64,000 bases of DNA from Bacteroidales bacterium UBA4070. GTDB taxonomy: Bacteria; Bacteroidota; Bacteroidia; Bacteroidales; VadinHA17. The stretch's first letter is position 1; every line of letters starts with the position of its first letter. A model generated the notes under the pieces. That model was not told where the DNA came from and did not search any database. It was given only the letters and a program-made list of their open reading frames with translations. The position numbers and the translations under genes are program-made. The stretch covers positions 62,001 to 126,000 of the forward strand of contig DFYY01000029.1 in the NCBI GenBank assembly GCA_002383485.1, written 5' to 3'. Below, piece by piece: positions 1 through 8,554 of the stretch.

Positions 1-199
1 GTAAAACAAGTGCCTCACAGTCGTCAATCTGGCCTGCCAGGTGGATGACCATGAAGCCCTCGCGGCTGCAGAGCTCATCATTCAGCTCGTGAAATCCCAG
101 CCTGGTGCTTACCACACCGGAATGTTCCGAAAGGGCTTTCTGAACCAGCCCTGCCTCCTTGATCCTGTCAGTGATCTTAATGCCTAATACTCTGACCAT
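1..199 (-). CDS. TM1266-like iron-only hydrogenase system regulator (3' end outside window)
   Basis: A reading frame starts with ATG at 199 and stays open for 66 codons to the window edge. The protein begins MVRVLGIKITDRIK and has the layout of the small (about 80 aa) TM1266 family: a beta strand, a helix, an R-x-G motif (TRLGFHEL) and a second strand (FMVIHLAG) followed by an acidic turn. That family is known as a putative regulator encoded next to [FeFe]-hydrogenase maturases. The gene begins 11 bp after the hydG stop on the same strand, so it is almost certainly co-transcribed with hydG. The C-terminus is missing. The family call rests on a weak pattern plus context; it could be another small ACT-like protein. 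Confidence 0.6.
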   Translation of the reverse strand, partial: MVRVLGIKITDRIKEAGLVQKALSEHSGVVSTRLGFHELNDELCSREGFMVIHLAGQIDDCEALVL

Positions 200-210
200 G
201 ATTGTATAAT

Positions 211-1632
211 TTAGTAATAAAGGTCTCTTTCACCGTTCTTAATACGTTCCAATTTAGCCCTTATGCTCTGCTTCATTCCCTCGTCAAGGTCAACCATGTT
301 CTTTTCAATTGCCTTCCAGCCCTTCTCAGCCAGCTCGGGCGATGCATAGTCAACGATATACTCAGAAAGTGTGAGAATGGCGTTTGGGGTACAGTAGCGC
401 TTTATGAAGCCTGGCACCGAGAACTCCATGAAATGTTCGCCGGTGCGGCCGAGGCGGTAGCACGCAGTGCAGAACGAGGGGATATAGTCGTTGTCAATCA
501 GTTCGTTGATAACATCGGCAAGCGACCTTTCATCATTGATCTTGAACTGCTCACGGTTGAGGTTCTGCTCTGCATTTCTGGAGGCAGAATAGCCTCCCAG
601 TTCCAGCTTCGTGCCACCGTCAATCTGTGAGACACCGAAGGCCATTGCCTCGGCACGCACGTCAGGCGCCTCCCTGGCGGTGAGTATCAGCCCGGTATAT
701 GGTACCGCAAGGCGAAGGATGGCTATCAGCTTCTTGAAGTGGTCATCATTGACATAATACTTCCCGTTCAGGTTCAGAGCCGAGGCATCCTTTATTCTCG
801 GGAAGGATATTGTATGAGGACCCACGTTGTAGCAAGCCTCAAGGTGGTTGGTGTGTCTCACGAGACCCATCACCTCGAACCTCCAGTCATACAGACCGAA
901 CAGGGCGCCTATTCCGACGTCATCAATACCGGCTTCCTGGGCTCTGTCGAGGGCAGTGAGCCTCCATTCATAGTCTCTTTTCTTTCCTCCCAGGTGATAC
1001 AATTTGTAAGCCTCCGGGTCATATGTCTCCTGGAAGATCTGATAGGTGCCAATGCCTGCAGAGCCTACCGTGCGGAATCCGTCAATGTCAAGAGGTGCAG
1101 CATTGATGTTCACGCGGCGGATCTCGCCACGGTCCTTCTTGATTCCGTAGACCAGGCGCACCGTATGCGCGATAAACTCCGGGTCATACTCCGGATGTTC
1201 ACCGTAGACGAGGATGAGCCTTTTCTGACCGTTGTCCTCGAGAGCCTCCACCTCGGCTGTTATCTCGGCATCGCTGAGTGTCTTTCGCTTTGCGTCCTTG
1301 TTTGTAACCCGGAAGCCACAATACTGGCAGTTGTTGGTGCACTTGTTCCCGATATAAAGGGGTGCAAACAGCACTATCCTGTTGCCGTAAACCTTTTTCT
1401 TCAGCTCGCGTGCTCCGGCCTTGATCTCCTCAACCAGCTCACCCTCAGCATTAATGAGCGCTGCAGTCTCTGCCAGGGTGAGTCGTTCCTTGGAGAGTGA
1501 CTTGGCAATAAGCTCCCTGACTCTGACTTTGTCAGCCTTGTTGTCATTTATATGTGACCATAGTTCCGCCGGGTCTATGAAAGGTTCCATCCGGCGATCC
1601 GGGATACGGCATTTTTCAGGATTGAATTTCAT
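211..1632 (-). CDS. hydG: [FeFe]-hydrogenase H-cluster radical SAM maturase HydG
   Basis: HydG cleaves tyrosine with radical SAM chemistry to make the CO and CN- ligands of the H-cluster. The 473-aa product has the family's length. The radical SAM cluster motif CTNNCQYC (CX3CX2C) lies near residue 98. Near the C-terminus CTAC is followed 22 residues later by another Cys; this CX2CX22C motif binds the second, Fe-Cys-carrying cluster and separates HydG from ThiH and BioB. The start MKFNPEKC is preceded by an 81-bp gap, the largest in this leftward run, so hydG may have its own promoter. HydE and HydF are not in the window and must be encoded elsewhere if the H-cluster is built. Its presence supports a real H-cluster in at least one nearby protein. 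Confidence 0.95.
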   Translation of the reverse strand: MKFNPEKCRIPDRRMEPFIDPAELWSHINDNKADKVRVRELIAKSLSKERLTLAETAALINAEGELVEEIKAGARELKKKVYGNRIVLFAPLYIGNKCTNNCQYCGFRVTNKDAKRKTLSDAEITAEVEALEDNGQKRLILVYGEHPEYDPEFIAHTVRLVYGIKKDRGEIRRVNINAAPLDIDGFRTVGSAGIGTYQIFQETYDPEAYKLYHLGGKKRDYEWRLTALDRAQEAGIDDVGIGALFGLYDWRFEVMGLVRHTNHLEACYNVGPHTISFPRIKDASALNLNGKYYVNDDHFKKLIAILRLAVPYTGLILTAREAPDVRAEAMAFGVSQIDGGTKLELGGYSASRNAEQNLNREQFKINDERSLADVINELIDNDYIPSFCTACYRLGRTGEHFMEFSVPGFIKRYCTPNAILTLSEYIVDYASPELAEKGWKAIEKNMVDLDEGMKQSIRAKLERIKNGERDLYY

Positions 1633-1662
1633 TTCTCATTTATTTATTTCCTTCCCCACATT

Positions 1663-1683
1663 CAAAATTAACATACAAAGATA
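1663..1683 (-). promoter_or_regulatory. Candidate -7 elements for hydG
   Basis: In the 81-bp gap upstream of hydG two octamers read TAnnTTTG on the minus strand: TATCTTTG (1683-1676) and TAATTTTG (1670-1663). No TTTG element is found at the proper distance upstream, so this is only a possible internal promoter. Confidence 0.3.
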
Positions 1684-1713
1684 CGAATTTCAGCCGCCCG
1701 TTGTTCCGGCGGG

Positions 1714-2625
1714 TCAGAATATAAGTTCTTCCAGCTCCCTCTCCCCCTCGGTGAGGGCTCTTGCAGTATCTGCCAGCAAACGGCTTGCATCCAGTCGCTT
1801 ATGAAAGAACATGGTCATTCGTTTTCCGGGAATATCACTCTCATAGTTCTCAAGATGTAGAAAGAGATCAGGCAGGGGCAACCCGCTGTCAGGGATGTAA
1901 ACCATTCCCCTCGAATAGAAAGTGTCAGCGGCACATGATACAGCATAGAGACCAGGGGCCGGAACGAGCTTGGTCATATCTGTCACCGGGATGCGTATCA
2001 TGGGAACCTGCGGTGCCAGTCCCGGATCATCCTTATATGCAGTGCCGATAACCAGGTAGAAATGGTCGAGGTAAGCATTTGCGCGCTGGATATATCCTTC
2101 CGTCAGCGCCTGCCTGATCCGGGTTGAGCTGACTGTCTCATTCTGTACCTCCTGCATAGGTATCTCCTCAGCCTCGAAGCCGTATTTCTCCCTCCAGGCC
2201 CAGAGAGTGCGGTAGTCACCCTGCTGGTTGAACCCGAAGTGATGATTATGACCTACAACTATCACTTTTGCTCCCAGGATGCCGCAGAGGATATCACGAA
2301 CGAACTCCTCGCTTGTTATTTGCGCAAAGTCGCGGGTGAATTCAATTATAATAATGTTGTCAAGTCCCGACTTCCGCAGAAGCTCAATCTTCTCCTCCTG
2401 AGAGCAGATGAGCTTGAGGCCTTTGCCGGCTGTCTCCGGGTAGAGTACTACGCGCGGATGGGGATGAAAGGTAATGAGCACACTCTCTCCGCCATGTTCG
2501 TCAGCAAGTTTCTTAAGCCTTTTGATAATGGTACGATGTCCGATATGCACACCGTCAAAAGTGCCGGTGGTCACCACCGGCGCTCTGATCACCGAGGCCT
2601 CCTCAAAACTCCTGAAAACCCTCAT
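1714..2625 (-). CDS. ribF: RibF-like FAD synthetase / riboflavin kinase, divergent kinase half
   Basis: RibF converts riboflavin to FMN (C-terminal kinase) and FMN to FAD (N-terminal nucleotidyltransferase). The N-terminal half is convincing: TGTFDGVHIGH carries the nucleotidyltransferase HxGH motif, and SSTRIRQAL the downstream ssTxxR motif. The C-terminal half keeps the barrel outline (YLVIGTAY ... GLYAVSC ... HLENYESDIPGKRMTMFF) but I do not see the flavokinase Gly-rich/PTAN motif; the segment there reads GLAPQVPMIRIPVTD. The gene starts with an ATGA overlap on the rex stop, so the two are translationally coupled. Flavin supply fits a cluster containing the FMN-binding HydB. It may be a second, specialised RibF copy. 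Confidence 0.8.
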   Translation of the reverse strand: MRVFRSFEEASVIRAPVVTTGTFDGVHIGHRTIIKRLKKLADEHGGESVLITFHPHPRVVLYPETAGKGLKLICSQEEKIELLRKSGLDNIIIIEFTRDFAQITSEEFVRDILCGILGAKVIVVGHNHHFGFNQQGDYRTLWAWREKYGFEAEEIPMQEVQNETVSSTRIRQALTEGYIQRANAYLDHFYLVIGTAYKDDPGLAPQVPMIRIPVTDMTKLVPAPGLYAVSCAADTFYSRGMVYIPDSGLPLPDLFLHLENYESDIPGKRMTMFFHKRLDASRLLADTARALTEGERELEELIF

Positions 2626-3260
2626 TGCCCTGAAGGCTGCTGATTCTCCTTGACAAAGTAGGCCACTTTCTCGATAGAGGTGATCATGTCAAATTCCTCA
2701 AGGTAGACTGTGTCAGGAACATTCAGGGACACGGTGGTGAAGTTCATTATGCCTCTGATTCCGTTGCCGACCAGCATGCCGGCCATGGAAACGGCCTGGT
2801 CAGCTGGAATGGCAAGCACGGCAACCGATATGTCAAGCTCCTCCCTCAGCTTTCTCAACTGGCTGATGCTGTAGCAGCGCACACCGGCAACCACCTTATC
2901 AACCTTCTGGGGATCTACATCAAAGGCTGCAACCACGTTCATGTTGGTTCGTTTGCCCTTGAAATATCCCGTGATGGCCCGGCCCAGGTTACCCATGCCG
3001 ATGATTGCCACGTTGAGTCCGTTAGGTGCATCTATTATTGACCCGATGGTCTTTATCAGTTCCCTGACGTCATAGCCCTTGCGCATCACACTGCCGTAAC
3101 CGATGAGCATCAGGTCACGCCTGACCTGAACAGCGGTGATGTGAAGCATTGCAGCAAGTTCATGAGAGAAAACATAATTGCGGTTGGCAGCGAGGCTGGC
3201 GGTGAGCGCCCTCCTGTACTGACTCAGACGTTCTACGGTTTTTCCCGGGAGTGTCTTCAT
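2622..3260 (-). CDS. rex: Redox-sensing transcriptional repressor Rex
   Basis: Rex binds operators when the NADH/NAD+ ratio is low and lets go when NADH binds. The 212-aa product has the usual two-domain build: a winged-helix N-terminus (about 1-80, with AAMLHITAVQVRRDLMLIGYG, the Rex recognition-helix region) and a Rossmann domain with the NAD-binding GMGNLGRA loop near residue 93. The C-terminal helix is the swapped-dimer helix typical of the family. The start overlaps the upstream kinase stop by 4 bp, and the stop overlaps ribF by 4 bp. Sitting in a hydrogenase operon, Rex probably matches hydrogenase expression to NADH level; a Rex-like palindrome lies beside the hydC promoter at 11035-11052. 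Confidence 0.92.
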   Translation of the reverse strand: MKTLPGKTVERLSQYRRALTASLAANRNYVFSHELAAMLHITAVQVRRDLMLIGYGSVMRKGYDVRELIKTIGSIIDAPNGLNVAIIGMGNLGRAITGYFKGKRTNMNVVAAFDVDPQKVDKVVAGVRCYSISQLRKLREELDISVAVLAIPADQAVSMAGMLVGNGIRGIMNFTTVSLNVPDTVYLEEFDMITSIEKVAYFVKENQQPSGQ

Positions 3261-4405
3261 ATTTCAGTCTTTAAATTAGAAACCTGAGATGTTGGTATTA
3301 TAACAGTGAAGACTGATCCTTTGTCAGGAGCACTCTCCACATTGATTACGCCGTGATAAAGTTCGACAACCTTTTTGACTATTGAAAGACCCAGACCGCT
3401 GCCGCTGATGTTCCGGGTCTTGTCGTTCTTGATCCTGGAGAATTCCTCGAACAGTATCTCACGCTCATCACTGTTCATGCCGATGCCGGTATCCGCCACT
3501 GAAAGGGTGAACTCGTTATCGTTGCATTCAACGGTGACAGTCACCGTTCCTCCCGGTTTGTTGTACTTGACGGCATTTGAAACCAGGTTATTCATGATTA
3601 TCTCGAAGTCATTGGGGTCAGCCCATATTGTTTCACACCCCTTGACCTCGGTCACGAACTGTATATCCTTGTGTATTGCGTAAGGGCTTACGGTTACCAC
3701 AGCCATTGATACAAGTTCCTTCAGGTTTACATTCTGCATCTTTTCCACATGCCTCTCGAAACTCACCTTTGTAAAGTCGAGCAGGTCCATAATAAGGTGC
3801 CTCATGCTGTCAATCCTCTGCAGGGACCTTTCTATTGCGGAGGAATATTCATCAAGTGAATCTCCCATCTGCCGCTCCTGCATCATCTTCAGGTAACCCT
3901 CAATGGCGTTCAGCGGGGCCTTCATCTCGTGTGACAGCACCGAAAGAAACTGGAACCGTACTTTCCTGCCCTCCACCTTGAGCTTATGGGTTATCCGGCG
4001 CAGGTACTGCTGCTTGGTTATCTGTTCGATTGATGCCTTCAGTTCCTGCGGAGTAAATGGCTTCGGGATGAAATCAATGGCTCCGTCGTTGTGCGCCCTT
4101 ACAGCCACATCAATTGAAGCATAGGAGGTGATCATTGCCACAACGATGTCATAGTTCTTTTTCCTGACGTATTCAAGCACTTCGACTCCCTGAATGCCGG
4201 GCAGCTTGTTGTCAAGCAAAAGGATATCGGGCATCTCGCGGTCAATTATCTCGATTCCCTCCTCCCCGGTTGCCGCCTCGAGGATATTGAAGGTATAGTC
4301 CTCATCCATAAATGGATAAGTAACGTGGAAGTTACCAAGTATCCTGTGTACCCCGGACCTGATACCGGGTTCATCATCAACTACAAGTATTTTTAACTGA
4401 GCCAT
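3257..4405 (-). CDS. Soluble receiver-histidine kinase hybrid
   Basis: The 382-aa product has an N-terminal receiver domain (acidic DDEPGIR pocket, phospho-acceptor Asp in LLLDNKLPG, conserved Lys in FIPKPFTP) and then a histidine kinase: H-box LSHEMKAPLNAIEGYL with the phospho-His, N-box NNLVSNAVKYN, and DTGIGMN and GSGLGLS ATP-lid motifs. There are no membrane segments, so it acts in the cytoplasm. The receiver-first order suggests its kinase is switched by phosphoryl input from another kinase, most simply the H-cluster/kinase fusion at 4853-6823. It begins 2 bp after the lone receiver gene and overlaps rex by 4 bp. Confidence 0.9.
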   Translation of the reverse strand: MAQLKILVVDDEPGIRSGVHRILGNFHVTYPFMDEDYTFNILEAATGEEGIEIIDREMPDILLLDNKLPGIQGVEVLEYVRKKNYDIVVAMITSYASIDVAVRAHNDGAIDFIPKPFTPQELKASIEQITKQQYLRRITHKLKVEGRKVRFQFLSVLSHEMKAPLNAIEGYLKMMQERQMGDSLDEYSSAIERSLQRIDSMRHLIMDLLDFTKVSFERHVEKMQNVNLKELVSMAVVTVSPYAIHKDIQFVTEVKGCETIWADPNDFEIIMNNLVSNAVKYNKPGGTVTVTVECNDNEFTLSVADTGIGMNSDEREILFEEFSRIKNDKTRNISGSGLGLSIVKKVVELYHGVINVESAPDKGSVFTVIIPTSQVSNLKTEI

Positions 4406-4407
4406 AA

Positions 4408-4800
4408 TCAGATTTTTAAAAGCTTTCTGATTTCCAATTCCATCTGTTCAGGCCTCACCCCTTTCTCAAGGTAGAGATCAGCCCTTATCCAATCGCGGTC
4501 CTGTCCGCCGCTCAGCCCGAAGGTGATCCCTGTCTCCCGGGAGACAGCAGTTGCCAGGATGACCGGCACTTCCGGATACTTTCTTTTAAGCTTGTAGCAA
4601 AGAATGAAGCCGCTGTCATCACTCTCCATCATAAGGTCGAATATTGCAATGTCCGGCTTCATTTTGGCAATTACCTGCTCAGCCTCAGCCTGGCTTTCCA
4701 CGGCTATCACCTCGAAACCCGCCTTACGCAGGTAGAATGCTACATGGAAGAGGTAATCCGGGTCATCGTCGACGAGCAATACCGTATAAATTTTACTCAT
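4408..4800 (-). CDS. Single-domain response regulator
   Basis: This is a 130-aa CheY-like receiver with no output domain: acidic pocket VDDDPDYL, phospho-acceptor Asp in AIFDLMME, Thr/Ala switch region ILATAVSRE and Lys in LYLEKGV. An extra loop (SGGQDRDWIRAD) precedes the Lys. It sits between the H-cluster/kinase fusion (52 bp upstream) and the receiver-kinase hybrid (2 bp downstream), so it is a likely phosphoryl carrier between them. With no DNA-binding domain, its effect must be through protein contacts. Confidence 0.88.
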   Translation of the reverse strand: MSKIYTVLLVDDDPDYLFHVAFYLRKAGFEVIAVESQAEAEQVIAKMKPDIAIFDLMMESDDSGFILCYKLKRKYPEVPVILATAVSRETGITFGLSGGQDRDWIRADLYLEKGVRPEQMELEIRKLLKI

Positions 4801-4852
4801 TATTATTGGTTGTATTGTTAATTCCTTCGTATCGTTATTCCAAGTCGTTCAA

Positions 4853-6823
4853 TTATTCAGGTCTCCTCGGAAGGATAATCCTGAATGTGGTTCCGGTGGG
4901 ACCTTTCGCCGGATCGCTGTTGGACTCCACCGTTATCTGTCCCTTGTGCATCTTTACAATGCCATAAGTTGTTGCGAGTCCCAGCCCCGTGCCCCTGCCG
5001 ATACCCTTTGTTGTAAAGAAGGGTTCGAAGATCTTGGGCTTGTCTTCCTCCCTGATGCCTGTTCCGGTATCCGATATGATGAACAGTACGTCGCTGGGGG
5101 TATCCTCGAGTGTTACTGTCAGGGTTCCGCCGTCAGGCATGGCGTCAATTGCGTTCCGGAACAGGTTGGTAAGCACCTGGGTCATCTGTTCTGAGTCGAT
5201 TGAGGCGTCAGGACTCGTTGTCCGGTCCTCAATGACCGCTTTTACATTATCCGGAAAGACCACTCCCGCGATACTGCTTTCGGTCAGCTTTCTGATATCG
5301 ATGAACTGGTGATTCACCTGGTTCTTGCGGGCGAAATTCAGAAGTCCCCCGACAATCTTCTTGCACCTGGCAGCCTGCTCCACAATCAGTTGCAGGTCCT
5401 CCCGCACCGGGTCCTCCGGTTTGGCCTCGTCAAGCAGGATGTTACTGTACATGATCACAACCCCGAGGGGGTTATTGAGCTCATGGGCGATGCCTGCCGA
5501 GAGCTGACCCATGTGGGCAAGCTTCTCAGACTGCTTGAGGGCATTCTGCATGGTTGTCAGCTTTGCATTGGAAAGCGCCAGGTCCTGGACCGATTTATGC
5601 AGTTTCTCTATAGTATAGGGAAGACACATCTCCTCTTCGGCAAGTCCCTTTATTATTGCGATGGCGTGATCATAACAGGTATCATAGCCGCAGGCACCGC
5701 AGTTGAGGTGGTCCTTATCGGTCAGCTTGCCCATGGAAGCCAGCACCTGACGCACCTCCTCATCGTCATCCGGGGGTATCAGCTGCCGCTTGTCCTCCGG
5801 GCGGTAATACACGGAGAGATCAAGCCTGTCATAGAGCTCCAGGTTTCTCCTCCACTCCTCCATGTCAAGTTCTGACATCTTCTTCTGGGCATAGGAGCTG
5901 ACCTGTGCCCTTCTGTTATACTGCTTGCCTCCCTTGCTCATCCCGGGGCCCATAATGCATCCCTCGCAGCAGAGCAGTTCGAGATGCTGTCCCCCGATCA
6001 TCCCCTGCTCATACTCCTTGATAGCTTCCTGGAACCCTATCCTTCCCTCAGCAGCAATGATATTACCGGTAATTGCGTCATCATTGACACCTGCAGTCTG
6101 CAGAAGCCCCCTTGTCACAGGGAATATGGCACCTCTTCCGCCCAGCGGGGGATCAAACTCTGTTGATACGGAGCTATCCTGGCTGATCCCTGACTGCCCC
6201 AGCATCTCACGCAGCTCGATAAATGTAATGGCGGCATCAACCTCTGCTGTCTCAGCTTTCTTGGCAACACATGGACCAATGAATACCACGGAGAGGTCAT
6301 CCCCGTACTTTTTCCTCATGACCCTGGCCATTGCCAGCATAGGTGATACCACCGGTATAAGCTCTGGCGTGAGATCCGGATGGTAATATCTTATGAATGA
6401 GACAATTGCAGGACAGTCAGAGGAGATGTAGTTTTTTGTACCGGCTTCACTTATCAGGTTGCGGTAGCGGTGTGCCACCAGGTCGGCCCCGAAGGAAACC
6501 TCAGAGACGTAATCAAAACCCAGTGACCTTATCATTCCCACTACTTTCCTGTGGTCAGGCACGTCATGGAATTCTGCAGGGAAGCTTGGTGCCACTATTG
6601 CAGCCTTTTTTCCCGGCCGTGCAATAACTTTACGTACCAGGTCCACGGTGTTGACGAATACCTTGGCACCCTGGCTGCATACCTTCGTGCAGTTCCCGCA
6701 GGCGATACACTTCTCGGTGATCACCTCAGCCTGTCCGCCAACTATGCGGATGGCTCGGGCGGGACATTCCCTCACGCAGGTGTAACATGTCCGGCAAAGT
6801 TCCTTTATTGTGTATACAAGCAT
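4853..6823 (-). CDS. Sensory [FeFe]-hydrogenase-like protein fused to a histidine kinase
   Basis: Domains in the 656-aa protein: two [4Fe-4S] ferredoxin motifs (CRTCYTCVRECP, CIACGNCTKVC; 1-60), an H-cluster domain (about 75-345), a FeS domain (CGACGYDTC ... MC, about 375-405), a short coiled coil, then HisKA (H-box GIAHELNNPLG) and HATPase (DTGTGI, GTGLGLATTYG). The H-cluster ligands appear as SSDCP, GPCVAKKAE and CCEGC, so four Cys are present, but the proton-relay Cys before the first ligand is Asp. Loss of that Cys is typical of putative sensory (HydS) hydrogenases. It probably reads H2 or redox state and passes it to a kinase directly, without a PAS domain. It follows hydA by 12 bp; the two receivers downstream are its likely partners. 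Confidence 0.88.
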   Translation of the reverse strand: MLVYTIKELCRTCYTCVRECPARAIRIVGGQAEVITEKCIACGNCTKVCSQGAKVFVNTVDLVRKVIARPGKKAAIVAPSFPAEFHDVPDHRKVVGMIRSLGFDYVSEVSFGADLVAHRYRNLISEAGTKNYISSDCPAIVSFIRYYHPDLTPELIPVVSPMLAMARVMRKKYGDDLSVVFIGPCVAKKAETAEVDAAITFIELREMLGQSGISQDSSVSTEFDPPLGGRGAIFPVTRGLLQTAGVNDDAITGNIIAAEGRIGFQEAIKEYEQGMIGGQHLELLCCEGCIMGPGMSKGGKQYNRRAQVSSYAQKKMSELDMEEWRRNLELYDRLDLSVYYRPEDKRQLIPPDDDEEVRQVLASMGKLTDKDHLNCGACGYDTCYDHAIAIIKGLAEEEMCLPYTIEKLHKSVQDLALSNAKLTTMQNALKQSEKLAHMGQLSAGIAHELNNPLGVVIMYSNILLDEAKPEDPVREDLQLIVEQAARCKKIVGGLLNFARKNQVNHQFIDIRKLTESSIAGVVFPDNVKAVIEDRTTSPDASIDSEQMTQVLTNLFRNAIDAMPDGGTLTVTLEDTPSDVLFIISDTGTGIREEDKPKIFEPFFTTKGIGRGTGLGLATTYGIVKMHKGQITVESNSDPAKGPTGTTFRIILPRRPE

Positions 6824-6835
6824 GGTCTCTCTCCT

Positions 6836-8551
6836 TTAAAGCAATACATCCCTTCTGCTGAAGTGTGTATGAAACAGCTGTCTGTCAGTCAGTTCAATAC
6901 ACTGTTCAAATACCCTGCCATACAGGTCTGCTACGGTGGCAGACTGTTCCGGACCGCGTACTGCTTCCTGTTCATCAGCCTGCCAGATAAACCTTGATCT
7001 CTGGCGCACCGCCTCCCTTGAGCCGGCAGTGCGCATTCCTCCTCCGTTAACGCAGCCGCCGGGACAAGCCATTACCTCCACCAGGTCATACCTGGCACCA
7101 GCTTCAATCATCTGCCTGATCTTTTCCAGCCCTCTCAGACCGTCAACAACGGCCACCGAGTAACCTCTTCCGCCGATGGACACCATGGTTTCACGGAAGT
7201 TACCGGTATTGCGAAGCTTCTTCTGCGCCGGCTTCTCAGCCTCCTTTTCACCCTTCCTGGCTGCCAGGGTACGGAGTACGGATTCAGTTATCCCTCCGGC
7301 TGTCTCTGCGAGGAGTGATGCTGAGCTGCGCAGTGCCATCGGCTCATCGGCCGGTTCAGGATCAATATTGGTTATGTCAATTCCATATAGCACTATGAGT
7401 CTTGCCAGCTCCCTGACTGTCAGCACCGTATCGATATCGCTTATCCCCTTCCTGGTCATGCTGTCACGGCGGGCCTCGAACTTCATGGCAGTGCACGGGG
7501 TGACTGACACAGTGTAGAGACGGGGTTTCTCGCCGGTCACAGGCACAACCGACTTAATGATTGCACCTGATATCTGCTGGGGTGTCTTCAGGGTTGAGAG
7601 CATTGGCAACAGCTCCGGTGTAAACTGTTCGCAGTACTTGACCCATGCCGGACAGGCGGAGACGATAAGCGGCTTTTTGTCAGGCTTATCCGCTGCTTCC
7701 ATGATGGCATCTGCTAGCTCGGTAATAAGGATATCGGTGCCTGTTCCTGAAAGATAGACCTTGTCAAACCCGGCCTTTCTGAGGGCGGCATTGAGCAGTC
7801 TGTCAAAATCGCGACTATATTTGATCCCCAGCTCTTCAGCCAGTGCATAAGGCACCAGCGGTGAATACTGTATCACCCTTGTCACATCGCTCTTACTCAG
7901 CTGCTCCTGCACCTCGGTCAGGTAGTGCTTCTCATGGAGCGCTCCTGTGGGGCAGACCAGCACGCACTGTCCGCAGTGGATGCAGCTTGAAAAGTTGAAA
8001 TCGCGGTCCATTGCCGGACCGACATGCGTATATCGGCCGCGGCCGATGAAGTCTATTGATGTGGCGGTGACCACCTCCTCGCACACCCTGAGACAGCGGC
8101 CGCAGAGAATACATTTGGAGAGTTCGCGGACAATGGCGGGGCTGGACAGGTCACGACGAGGCTTGATCTTGCTTCCACGAATGCGCCGCTCCCTTACCTG
8201 CATCCCGTCGGAGAGACGCTGCAGCTCGCAATCGAGGTTGCGATCACAATAGAGACAGTCATCCGGATGGTTTGAGAGGAGAAGCTCCACTATTGTCTTG
8301 CGGGCCCGGATAACACGCGGTGAATGGGTCTTTATCTTCATCCACTCCTCCACCAGAACCGAGCATGCGGTGACAAGGCGGTCACGACCCTCAACCTCCA
8401 CCACACACATTCGGCATGCACCCGTCGGGGTGAACTCCTCCATCCGGCAAAGGGTAGGAATTATGATACCGTTACGATTGAGCGCTGAGAGGATGGTCTC
8501 ACCCTTCTCCGCCCTGATGCTTTTGTTGTTTACTTCTATGGTGAACTGCAT
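6836..8551 (-). CDS. hydA: HydA-like [FeFe]-hydrogenase catalytic subunit with altered active site
   Basis: This is the HydA subunit of a HydABC-type NAD-linked hydrogenase (571 aa). From the N-terminus: plant-type [2Fe-2S] (CRMEEF...CRMC...C), His-Cys [4Fe-4S] (HPDDCLYCDRNLDC), two [4Fe-4S] (CILCGRCLRVC, CIHCGQCVLVCP), then the H-cluster domain with motifs VSACPAW, VTPCTAMKFE and EVMACPGGCVNGGG. All H-cluster Cys ligands are present. Compared with the standard TSCCPxW and MPCxxKK motifs, the proton-relay Cys is Ala, the Met before PCT is Thr, and the first Lys is Met. These residues contact the cluster, so normal H2 turnover is doubtful. The gene starts 3 bp after hydB. It may be a slow, biased or sensing enzyme. 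Confidence 0.9.
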   Translation of the reverse strand: MQFTIEVNNKSIRAEKGETILSALNRNGIIIPTLCRMEEFTPTGACRMCVVEVEGRDRLVTACSVLVEEWMKIKTHSPRVIRARKTIVELLLSNHPDDCLYCDRNLDCELQRLSDGMQVRERRIRGSKIKPRRDLSSPAIVRELSKCILCGRCLRVCEEVVTATSIDFIGRGRYTHVGPAMDRDFNFSSCIHCGQCVLVCPTGALHEKHYLTEVQEQLSKSDVTRVIQYSPLVPYALAEELGIKYSRDFDRLLNAALRKAGFDKVYLSGTGTDILITELADAIMEAADKPDKKPLIVSACPAWVKYCEQFTPELLPMLSTLKTPQQISGAIIKSVVPVTGEKPRLYTVSVTPCTAMKFEARRDSMTRKGISDIDTVLTVRELARLIVLYGIDITNIDPEPADEPMALRSSASLLAETAGGITESVLRTLAARKGEKEAEKPAQKKLRNTGNFRETMVSIGGRGYSVAVVDGLRGLEKIRQMIEAGARYDLVEVMACPGGCVNGGGMRTAGSREAVRQRSRFIWQADEQEAVRGPEQSATVADLYGRVFEQCIELTDRQLFHTHFSRRDVLL

Positions 8552-8554
8552 GAC

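Noticed and set aside
739..1500. Long open frame opposite hydG
   Set aside because: It lies fully antisense to a gene with clear radical SAM motifs and shows no domain or start context of its own; similar shadow frames opposite ribF, rpoC and others were left out.
211..1632. ThiH or biotin synthase instead of HydG
   Set aside because: The C-terminal CX2CX22C motif and hydrogenase context are specific to HydG.
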